In this document: in pieces, positions 14,995-22,292 of the stretch | Layout of the letters: each line of letters starts with the position of its first letter | Position numbering within the stretch: the stretch's first letter is position 1 | From: an uncultured Eubacteriales bacterium | GTDB lineage: Bacteria; Bacillota; Clostridia; Oscillospirales; Oscillospiraceae | Length of the DNA stretch: 40,560 bases | Direction of reading: 5' to 3' | Assembly (NCBI GenBank): GCA_900544405.1 | Contig: UQVA01000015.1 | Coordinates: 1-40,560 of the forward strand | Position numbers and translations under genes: made by a program | The notes under the pieces: generated by a model | Told to the model about the DNA's origin: nothing | What the model saw: the letters and a program-made list of their open reading frames with translations, nothing else | Database searches by the model: none

Positions 14995-15201
14995 ATGCTG
15001 TACCCCCCTGTTGCTGACCTGCTGAAGCAGGTGCCCAGCCGTTATCTTCTGGTGAATCTGGTGGCCAAGCGGGCCAGAGACATTGCCGCCGAGGCGGAAG
15101 AATACAACGAGGACCTGCCGGAGAAGCCCGTGACCCTGGCCATTGAGGAAGTGGCCGACGGCGAGCTGGCGGCGGACCTGAAGGAAGAATACAGAGCGTA
15201 A
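14995..15201 (+). CDS. rpoZ: RNA polymerase omega subunit
   Basis: The small omega subunit assists folding and assembly of the beta' subunit. The 68-residue product has the conserved early block SRYLLVNLVAKRARDIAAEA, and KPVTLAIEEVADGEL in the second half. The frame is open upstream, but the ATG at 14995 with GGAGGA (14980-14985) gives the family start MLYPPVADLL. Its position between gmk and priA matches other Firmicutes, although coaBC, which often follows rpoZ, is missing here. Confidence 0.93.
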   Translation: MLYPPVADLLKQVPSRYLLVNLVAKRARDIAAEAEEYNEDLPEKPVTLAIEEVADGELAADLKEEYRA

Positions 15202-15222
15202 AAGAAAGGGGAGCAGGGCAGT

Positions 15223-17673
15223 ATGGTGGCAAAAATTGCAGTTTCTGCGGCAAATTTCGCCATTGACAAGCCCTACTCCTATGCCGTCCCGGAGGGGCTG
15301 ACGGTAAGACCCGGTATGCGGGTCATCGTGCCCTTCGGACGGGGGAACCGACGCTGCGAGGGCATTGTGTTGGAGCTTTCCGAGGAAGAAGCCCACGGGC
15401 TGAAAACCGTTGAGGAGCGGCTGGACGAGGACAGCGTCCTCAGCGAGACCATGCTGCGCCTGGCGGCGTTCCTGCGGGAGCGGTATTTCTGCACGTTTTA
15501 TGATGCGGCACGGGCCATGCTCCCGGCGGGGCTGTGGTTCCGCAAGAAGGAAACGTTTTCCCTGACCGGGGACGATTCCTGGAAAACTGCCGACATCCGG
15601 CAGAAGGATGCCATGGTTCTCTTGCAGCTTTTGGAGCAATTCGGCGGCGAGGCCCCGGAGGAATCCCTGCGGGAGGCCATCGGCGACGAGGAGCGGTTCC
15701 GCAAGGCGGTTGCCTATCTGACCCGCAAAAAGTGGATAGATGCCAAGCAGGAATTTTCCCGGCGGGCAAGTGACAAAACCGAAAAAATGGCGGAATTGGC
15801 GGTCAGCGTCGAATCGGCTATGGAGTATGCCGCTCAGCGGCCCAAAAGTGCGCTGATGCAGAAAAATGTGCTGGAATTGCTCTGTACCGTGGGCCGGGCC
15901 CCAGTGAAGGAAATTTTGTACTACACCGGTGCGTCCATGTCCACCGTGAAGCGGTTGTCGGAGCTTGGTTATGTAAACCTAACCGAAGAAGCGGCCCTGC
16001 GCCTCCGGGAAATTCTTCCCACCGTGGCGGCCACGCCCATCGTCCTCACCGACGAGCAGGCGGAGGCCTTTCAGGGGCTGTCTGCGCAGATGGACCGGGA
16101 GACCCCCGGTACGGCACTTTTGTACGGTGTTACCGGTTCCGGCAAGACGTCTATTTACCTGAAACTCATTCAAAAGACCCTGGATGCAGGCAAAAGTGCC
16201 ATTTTGCTGGTGCCGGAGATCGCCCTGACCCCCCAGCTTCTGGGGCTGGTGGCGGCGTACTTCGGGGACACCACCGCCATTCTGCACAGCAGCCTGCCCA
16301 TGGCGGAGCGCTATGACCAATGGAAGCGCATCCGCTCCGGGGATGCCCGGGTGGTGGTTGGCACCCGTTCGGCAATTTTTGCTCCCTGCCGAAATCTCGG
16401 ACTGGTGATCCTGGACGAGGAGCAGGAGCACTCCTACAAATCCGAAAACGCCCCCCGTTATGCCGCCAAAGAGGTGGCCATCTGGCGGGGCTACCGGGAA
16501 GGAGCGCTGGTGCTTCTTGGCTCAGCAACGCCTACCGTGGAATCCATGTACCGGGCGAAAAACGGCGATTATGCCCTCTATACCTTAAAAAATCGGTTCA
16601 ATGGCCGGGAGCTTCCCAACGTGGACATTGTGGACATGGGGGAAGAACTCCGGGACGGCAACGATACCTCCCTCAGCTACCCCCTGCAGGCAGCCTTGGA
16701 GGAGACCTTCACCGCCGGAAAACAGGCCATCCTGTTCCTGAACCGCCGGGGCAACAGCCGGGCGCTGGTCTGCGTGGACTGCCGGGAATCCCCGGAATGT
16801 CCCCGGTGCAGCGCACGGCTCACCTATCACAGCGCCAACGAGCGGCTCATGTGCCACTATTGCGGCTATTCCCGGCCGGTGCCGAGCGTCTGTCCCCATT
16901 GCGGCGGCCCCTTGAAGCGGGTAGGCGTGGGCATCCAGAAGGTGGAGCAGGAGCTTCACGACCGGTTCCCCGGCATTCGGGTGGAGCGGATGGATGCGGA
17001 CACCGTCACCGCCGCCAATACCCACGAGGCCATTCTGGACCGGTTCCGCAGGGAAAAAATCCCCGTGCTGCTGGGGACCCAGATGGTGGCCAAGGGCCTG
17101 AATCTCCCCAACGTGACGTTGGTGGGCGTGCTGGACGGGGACATGAGCCTTTACGCCGGTTCCTTCCGGGCGGCGGAGACGACCTTTGATCTGCTGACCC
17201 AGGTGGTTGGCCGGGCAGGCCGGGGGAAAGCCGAGGGCCGGGCCATTTTGCAGACCATGGTCCCGGAGCATCCGGTGATCCGGCTGGCGGCCATGCAGGA
17301 TTACGACGGCTTTTACGACCTGGAAAGCCGCCTGCGGCAGGTGCAGTCCCTGCCTCCCTTCGGAGACTGCTGTCAGGTCACGTTTTCCGGGCCGGAGGAG
17401 CAGCGGGTGCTGCGGGCGGCGGCGGCCTATCGGGCCAGCCTCTGCGCCATTCTGGCCGGGGCGGATTATCAAGAGGAAAAATGCACCGTGCTGGGCCCTG
17501 CGCCCTGCCCGGTGCCGAAGATCAATTTCCAGTACCGGTATCGTCTGACCCTGCGCTGCCGCCTGGACCGGAAAATGCGGCTTCTGGTGGCCCATTTGCT
17601 CCGGCAGGCATCCCAGGACAAGCAGAACCGGGGGGTCAGCGTCTACGCCGACGCCAATGCACTGGATGAATAG
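15223..17673 (+). CDS. priA: Primosomal protein N' (replication restart helicase PriA)
   Basis: PriA recognises stalled forks and reloads the replicative helicase. The 816-residue product has the N-terminal DNA-binding domain, then the superfamily 2 helicase core. Walker A GVTGSGKT is at residues 302-309. The Walker B segment is DEEQEHSYK from residue 398, where the last DEEH-box position is Gln rather than His, a variant I believe is frequent in Clostridia. GSATPTVES follows at about 433-441. Eight zinc-binding cysteines occur in four pairs at 517/520, 526/529, 544/547 and 557/560. The helicase C block ends with TQVVGRAGRG. The start ATG is preceded by GGGGAG at 15208-15213. Confidence 0.95.
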   Translation: MVAKIAVSAANFAIDKPYSYAVPEGLTVRPGMRVIVPFGRGNRRCEGIVLELSEEEAHGLKTVEERLDEDSVLSETMLRLAAFLRERYFCTFYDAARAMLPAGLWFRKKETFSLTGDDSWKTADIRQKDAMVLLQLLEQFGGEAPEESLREAIGDEERFRKAVAYLTRKKWIDAKQEFSRRASDKTEKMAELAVSVESAMEYAAQRPKSALMQKNVLELLCTVGRAPVKEILYYTGASMSTVKRLSELGYVNLTEEAALRLREILPTVAATPIVLTDEQAEAFQGLSAQMDRETPGTALLYGVTGSGKTSIYLKLIQKTLDAGKSAILLVPEIALTPQLLGLVAAYFGDTTAILHSSLPMAERYDQWKRIRSGDARVVVGTRSAIFAPCRNLGLVILDEEQEHSYKSENAPRYAAKEVAIWRGYREGALVLLGSATPTVESMYRAKNGDYALYTLKNRFNGRELPNVDIVDMGEELRDGNDTSLSYPLQAALEETFTAGKQAILFLNRRGNSRALVCVDCRESPECPRCSARLTYHSANERLMCHYCGYSRPVPSVCPHCGGPLKRVGVGIQKVEQELHDRFPGIRVERMDADTVTAANTHEAILDRFRREKIPVLLGTQMVAKGLNLPNVTLVGVLDGDMSLYAGSFRAAETTFDLLTQVVGRAGRGKAEGRAILQTMVPEHPVIRLAAMQDYDGFYDLESRLRQVQSLPPFGDCCQVTFSGPEEQRVLRAAAAYRASLCAILAGADYQEEKCTVLGPAPCPVPKINFQYRYRLTLRCRLDRKMRLLVAHLLRQASQDKQNRGVSVYADANALDE

Positions 17674-17685
17674 GAGGAAGAAACA

Positions 17686-18156
17686 ATGGCACTTCGGAAG
17701 ATTTTGAACGTCCGGGAAAGCGCTCTGCATAAGACCTGCAAGAGCGTGACGAATTTTGACGACCGGCTCCATCGGCTCCTGGACGACATGAAGGAGACGT
17801 TGGAGGATGCCGGCGGCGTGGGCCTGGCGGCCCCCCAGGTGGGAATTCTCCGCCGGGTGGTCCTGGTGGACAACGGCGAAGAAGTCCTGGAACTGGTGAA
17901 CCCGGAACTGGTGGAGACCTCCGGCGAGCAGGAAGGCCCGGAGGGCTGCCTGAGCCTGCCGGGAAAGTACGGCCTGGTGAAGCGGCCTATGTACGCCAAG
18001 GTCCGGGCCCAGGACCGGAACGGCAACTGGTTCGAGACCGACGGCGAGGAGCTCACCGCCCGGTGCTTCTGCCATGAACTGGACCACCTGGACGGCATTG
18101 TGTACACGGAGGTCATGGAGCGCTTCCTGACGGACGAGGAACTGGAAGCCGAATAA
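17686..18156 (+). CDS. def: Peptide deformylase
   Basis: This metalloenzyme removes the formyl group from N-terminal formyl-methionine of new proteins. The 156-residue product carries all three signature motifs: GVGLAAPQ at residues 44-51, EGCLS at 86-90 with metal ligand Cys88, and HELDH at 130-134 with ligands His130 and His134 and catalytic Glu131. AGGAGG stands at 17672-17677. It is followed 13 bases later by fmt, which adds the formyl group to initiator tRNA, the common def-fmt pairing. Confidence 0.96.
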   Translation: MALRKILNVRESALHKTCKSVTNFDDRLHRLLDDMKETLEDAGGVGLAAPQVGILRRVVLVDNGEEVLELVNPELVETSGEQEGPEGCLSLPGKYGLVKRPMYAKVRAQDRNGNWFETDGEELTARCFCHELDHLDGIVYTEVMERFLTDEELEAE

Positions 18157-18169
18157 AGGGGGAGAAGTC

Positions 18170-19078
18170 ATGCGTGTTGTGTTTATGGGGACCCCGGACA
18201 TTGCGGCCACCTGCCTGGAAAAGATCCTGGCAGACGGCTTCGATGTGGTGGGCGTTTACACCCAGCCGGACCGGCCCAAGAACCGGGGTATGAAGCTGAC
18301 CGCCTCCCCGGTGAAAATTCTGGCCCAGGCCCACAATATTCCCGTGTTCCAGCCGGAAAATTTCCGGGAGGATGCCGACGTGGAGAACCTGCGGGCCTTG
18401 CAGCCGGACGTGGTCGCCGTGGTGGCCTATGGCCGCATCCTGCCCCAGCGGGTATTAGACATTCCCGCCAAGGGCTGCATCAATATTCATGCCAGTCTGC
18501 TGCCGGAATACCGTGGCTCGGCTCCCTATCAGTGGGCGGTGCTGGACGGCAGGCAGGAGACCGGCGTGACGGCCATGTATCTGGTCCGGGAAATGGATGC
18601 CGGAGACATGATCGACCAGGTCCGGACCCCCATCGGTCCGGAGGAGACCGCCGGGGAACTGCTGGACCGGCTGGCGGTGCTGGGTGCAGACCTGCTGTCC
18701 AGGACTCTGCGGAAAATCGAAGCCGGGACCGTGACGGCCACCCCTCAGGACCCGGCCAAAGTCACCTATGCACCCATGCTGGACAAGTCCATGTGTCCCA
18801 TTGATTTTACAAAATCCGCCGCAAAAATTCACGATCAGGTCCGGGGCCTGCACCCCTGGCCCGTGGCCACTGCCGAGTTGGCGGGACGGCGGTTCAAAAT
18901 TCACGCCTGCGTGGTGGCAGAGGGCTCCGGCGCACCCGGGACCATTCTGGGACTGACGAAAACCGGACTGCTGGTGGCCTGCGGCGAGGGTGCCATCGAG
19001 ATTCGCCGTTTGCAGGCCGACGGCGGCAAACCTATGGCGGCAACGGATTATTTCCGTGGCCATCCTTTGGAGGGATAA
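18170..19078 (+). CDS. fmt: Methionyl-tRNA formyltransferase
   Basis: Fmt transfers a formyl group from 10-formyltetrahydrofolate to methionyl-initiator tRNA. The 302-residue product begins with the Rossmann-like MRVVFMGTPDIAA. It has the catalytic block INIHASLLPEYRGSAPYQ (about residues 104-121; the Asn and His are catalytic), the folate-site EMDAGDMI, and a C-terminal OB-like tRNA-binding domain from about residue 205. It ends 4 bases before rsmB. Confidence 0.95.
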   Translation: MRVVFMGTPDIAATCLEKILADGFDVVGVYTQPDRPKNRGMKLTASPVKILAQAHNIPVFQPENFREDADVENLRALQPDVVAVVAYGRILPQRVLDIPAKGCINIHASLLPEYRGSAPYQWAVLDGRQETGVTAMYLVREMDAGDMIDQVRTPIGPEETAGELLDRLAVLGADLLSRTLRKIEAGTVTATPQDPAKVTYAPMLDKSMCPIDFTKSAAKIHDQVRGLHPWPVATAELAGRRFKIHACVVAEGSGAPGTILGLTKTGLLVACGEGAIEIRRLQADGGKPMAATDYFRGHPLEG

Positions 19079-19082
19079 AGAA

Positions 19083-20402
19083 ATGTCTGCTAGAAAAACC
19101 GCATTGGATGTTCTCATTGCCTGCCGGAAGCAGGGCGCCTGGTCCAACGGCGTTTTGAAGGATTATATCGCCCGGGACAAGCTGGACCGCCGGGATGCAG
19201 CCCTGGCCACCCGGCTCAGCTACGGCGTGCAGCAGCACCGGGCATTGTTGGACTTTTTCCTGGCACAGCTGCTCACCGGCAAGGTGAAGGACCTGCACCC
19301 CGTGGTCCGGGATATCCTGCACCTGGGGCTGTACCAAATCTACGAACTGGATAAAATTCCAGACAGCGCCGCCGTCAATGAGTCGGTGCTGCTGGCAAAG
19401 AAATATTGCCGGTTCCAGCCGAAAATGGCGGGACTGGTCAACGGGGTTCTCCGCAATGCCGTACGGACCAAGGGAACGCTGAAAATGCCGGATTCCCTGG
19501 CTGTCCGGTACAGTCATCCCCAGAAGCTCATTGATGCGCTGGAGAAGGATTTGGGCAGCGAAGTGCTGGAGCCCATGCTGGCTGCCAACAACGACATTCC
19601 TCTGACCGTAGTCCAGGTGAACGCCCTGCGGACCACCGTGGAGGCCTTGACGGAGATGCTGGAGGAGGAACAGGTGAAGGTCCTGCCCCACGCCTGGATG
19701 CCGGACTGCCTGGTGCTGGCCAACACCGGCAATCTGGAGGCTCTGGAATCCTTCAAGGAAGGGCTTTTCTACGTACAGGACGCAGCCTCCAAGCTGGCGG
19801 TTCAGTGCGCCCAGATTCCCGTGGGCGAAAAGACACGGGTGCTGGACTGCTGCGCCGCCCCCGGCGGAAAGACCTTTGCAGCGGGTATCATTATGAAGAA
19901 CGAAGGCCGCATCCGCTCCGGTGATATCCATCGACATAAGACCGAACTTATTCAACGGGGCGCCGATCGGCTTGGCCTGACCAATGTGCTGGTCCGGGAG
20001 CAGGATGCCACGGAAAATCATCCCAGCTGGTTCGAGAAAATGGACGTGGTTCTGGCGGACGTGCCCTGTTCCGGCTACGGCATCATCCGCAAGAAGCCGG
20101 ATATCCGCTACAAGGACCCGGACGACATGGCACGGCTGCCGGAATTGCAGCTGCGTATCCTGAACAAGCAGGCGGAATACGTGAAGCCCGGCGGCGTGCT
20201 GATGTACTCCACCTGTACCCTTTTGAAGCGGGAAAATGAGGCGGTTGTAGAGGCATTCCTGCGGAGCCGGAAGGATTTTTATCTGGAAAAGCTGACCCTG
20301 CCCTCCGTATTCCCGGAAAATACCACCGGAATGCTGACCCTCATCCCCGGACAGTATGACACCGACGGATTCTTCATCTGCCGGATGCGGAGAAAGGCAT
20401 GA
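19083..20402 (+). CDS. rsmB: 16S rRNA (cytosine-967-C5)-methyltransferase RsmB
   Basis: The 439-residue product is RsmB (Sun/Fmu), which methylates C967 of 16S rRNA using SAM. An N-terminal NusB-like RNA-binding domain spans about residues 1-140. The Rossmann methyltransferase core has the SAM motif CCAAPGGKT (256-264), the DVPCSG motif (Cys329) and YSTCT (Cys378); the last two cysteines are the catalytic pair of the family. The start ATG is preceded by GGAGGG at 19069-19074; the longer upstream frame only overlaps fmt. The stop overlaps the rlmN start by 4 bases. A zinc peptidase gene often found between fmt and rsmB in Clostridia is absent. Confidence 0.93.
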   Translation: MSARKTALDVLIACRKQGAWSNGVLKDYIARDKLDRRDAALATRLSYGVQQHRALLDFFLAQLLTGKVKDLHPVVRDILHLGLYQIYELDKIPDSAAVNESVLLAKKYCRFQPKMAGLVNGVLRNAVRTKGTLKMPDSLAVRYSHPQKLIDALEKDLGSEVLEPMLAANNDIPLTVVQVNALRTTVEALTEMLEEEQVKVLPHAWMPDCLVLANTGNLEALESFKEGLFYVQDAASKLAVQCAQIPVGEKTRVLDCCAAPGGKTFAAGIIMKNEGRIRSGDIHRHKTELIQRGADRLGLTNVLVREQDATENHPSWFEKMDVVLADVPCSGYGIIRKKPDIRYKDPDDMARLPELQLRILNKQAEYVKPGGVLMYSTCTLLKRENEAVVEAFLRSRKDFYLEKLTLPSVFPENTTGMLTLIPGQYDTDGFFICRMRRKA

Positions 20403-21430
20403 AGCGGGACCTGCGGGGCATGACCCTGCCGGAAGTGGCGGAGGCTCTGAAAGCTATGGGCCAGCCGACCTTCCGGGCCAAACAGCTTTATACTTGGCTC
20501 CACAAGGGCGCCGGTTATGAGGACATGACCAACATCCCAAAGGCCCTGCGGGAGGCGCTGGCGGCGGAATATGATCTGTACCGGCCCACGCCGGTGCGCC
20601 GTCAGGAGTCTGCCCGGGACGGTACCATCAAATATCTCTGGCAGCTTGCCGACGGAAACTGCGTAGAGACAGTGCTTATGCGCTACCACTACGGCAATAC
20701 CGTGTGCATTTCCTCGGAGGTGGGCTGCCGCATGGGCTGCGCCTTCTGCGCTTCCACCATCGGCGGCCTGGTTCGCCGTCTGGAGCCCCACGAAATGCTG
20801 GACGAGGTACTGTTCACCCAGCTGGATTCCGGCCTGGAGATTTCCCACATCGTTCTGATGGGTATCGGGGAGCCGCTGGATAATTTCGACAACGTGATGC
20901 GCTTTCTGGAGCTGGTGAACAGCCCGGAGGGCATGAACATCTCCATGCGGCACATCAGCCTGTCTACTTGCGGCCTGGTGCCGAAGATCGACGCATTAGC
21001 GGAGCGGAAGCTGCAACTGACGCTGTCCGTGTCCCTCCATGCGCCCAATGATGAAATTCGGAATCGCATTATGCCCGTGAATCAGGCATACGATGTGGAG
21101 ACGCTGCTTTCCGCCTGCCGCCGGTATTATGCGGCCACTTCCCGGCGGATTTCCTTTGAATACGCCATGATCGACGGGGTGAACGACTCCGCCGACAATG
21201 CCAAAGAACTGCTGCGGCGGCTGAAGGGCCTCCCGGCCCATGTGAATCTCATCCCCCTGAACCGGGTGGAGGAAAGCCCCCTGGTGCCCAGCACCAAGGC
21301 GGCGGTGGAGCGGTTCCAGAAAATTCTGGAGGACGGCGGCGTCAGCGCTACGGTCCGCCGGACCCTGGGCGGCGACATCGACGCCTCCTGCGGCCAGCTG
21401 AGAAGAAAATATACCCAGCAGAAGGGGTAG
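20399..21430 (+). CDS. rlmN: 23S rRNA (adenine-2503-C2)-methyltransferase RlmN
   Basis: This radical-SAM enzyme methylates A2503 in the peptidyl transferase centre and, in E. coli, also tRNA A37. The 343-residue product has the radical-SAM cluster CRMGCAFC, with cysteines at 110, 114 and 117. It also has the GIGEPLDNFDNV block and a C-terminal GGDIDASCGQL containing Cys331, the expected covalent-intermediate cysteine. An N-terminal helical domain covers about residues 1-90. I favour RlmN over the resistance relative Cfr because of its place in this operon and its typical motifs. Confidence 0.94.
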   Translation: MKRDLRGMTLPEVAEALKAMGQPTFRAKQLYTWLHKGAGYEDMTNIPKALREALAAEYDLYRPTPVRRQESARDGTIKYLWQLADGNCVETVLMRYHYGNTVCISSEVGCRMGCAFCASTIGGLVRRLEPHEMLDEVLFTQLDSGLEISHIVLMGIGEPLDNFDNVMRFLELVNSPEGMNISMRHISLSTCGLVPKIDALAERKLQLTLSVSLHAPNDEIRNRIMPVNQAYDVETLLSACRRYYAATSRRISFEYAMIDGVNDSADNAKELLRRLKGLPAHVNLIPLNRVEESPLVPSTKAAVERFQKILEDGGVSATVRRTLGGDIDASCGQLRRKYTQQKG

Positions 21431-21441
21431 GCAGTTGGATG

Positions 21442-21483
21442 CTCTGAGGAATGCCTTCCCCCAGGGAAAGGCATTCCTCAGAG
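21442..21483 (+). repeat. Long perfect hairpin between rlmN and the phosphatase gene
   Basis: A 16-bp perfect stem, CTCTGAGGAATGCCTT / AAGGCATTCCTCAGAG, encloses a C-rich/G-rich loop. The inner part (CCTTCCCCCAGGG) resembles the first arm of the type A repeats, and the sequence AAGGCAT-CCCTCAGA also occurs at the window start (49-63). It is the only large interruption (111 bases) in the operon from 10746 to 25748. There is no T-run after it, so it probably does not stop transcription fully. Confidence 0.7.
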
Positions 21484-21541
21484 GAACGGACCACGGGGGA
21501 AAGGCTGTCCCCCGCAATTCCTTACGAAAGGAGCAAGTCCT

Positions 21542-22273
21542 ATGCAATATTGGTCGCTTTCCGATCCCGGATGCGTCCGGACACAGAACCAGGACGCCTA
21601 TCAGGTGGAACAGCTGGACCGAAACACCCTGCTGTGCGTTCTCTGCGATGGCATGGGCGGCGCCAAATCCGGCAATGTGGCCAGTTCCCTGGCCGTGGAG
21701 GTCTTTACCCAGGAGATCAAGCGCACCTGGTTCCCGTCACTGGACCAGATCAGCGCCGACCAGATGCTCCGGGGAGCCGCCAAGCTGGCAAATTTCACTG
21801 TTTTCGATCAATCCAAGCAATTTGAAGAGTTTTTGGGCATGGGTACGACCCTGGTGGCCGCACTGATCCGTGGCCGGGACGCCACCATCATCAATGTAGG
21901 CGACAGCCGGGCCTATGCCATCGACCGCACCGGCATCCGCCAGCTTACCAAGGACCATTCCCTGGTCCAGATGATGGTCGAGCGGGGCGAACTGACCCCG
22001 GAGCGGGCCCGGACCTATCCGGGCAAGAATTTCATCACCCGTGCCGTGGGCACCGAGTCGGTTCTGGAAAGCGACCTGTTCCACTACCGGCTGTCCAGAG
22101 GAGACTGCCTGCTGCTGTGCAGCGACGGACTGTCCAACATGATGGACGATCAGGAGATCCTCTTTGAGGTGGTCCACGGGGTCAACAAGCAGCTATGCTG
22201 CCAGCGCCTGCTGGACATTGCAAAATCACGGGGAGCGCCGGACAATGTGACCAGTATTTTGGTCCAGGTCTGA
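21542..22273 (+). CDS. prpC: PP2C-type protein serine/threonine phosphatase
   Basis: The 243-residue product is a soluble PPM/PP2C phosphatase that reverses phosphorylation by the neighbouring PASTA kinase. Metal-binding aspartates are visible in RTQNQDAY (Asp18), LCDGMGGAKSG (Asp36), CSDGLSNMM and GAPDNVTSILV. The GDSRAYAI strand and DHSLVQMMVERGEL flap are typical. AAAGGAG stands at 21526-21532. The gene lies 19 bases before the kinase gene, the conserved Firmicutes pairing (prpC-prkC / stp-stk). Confidence 0.94.
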   Translation: MQYWSLSDPGCVRTQNQDAYQVEQLDRNTLLCVLCDGMGGAKSGNVASSLAVEVFTQEIKRTWFPSLDQISADQMLRGAAKLANFTVFDQSKQFEEFLGMGTTLVAALIRGRDATIINVGDSRAYAIDRTGIRQLTKDHSLVQMMVERGELTPERARTYPGKNFITRAVGTESVLESDLFHYRLSRGDCLLLCSDGLSNMMDDQEILFEVVHGVNKQLCCQRLLDIAKSRGAPDNVTSILVQV

Positions 22274-22292
22274 CGGGGAAGGAGTAGCAATT

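Noticed and set aside
20399..21430. Antibiotic-resistance methyltransferase Cfr
   Set aside because: The operon context (between rsmB and prpC) and motifs are those of the housekeeping RlmN.
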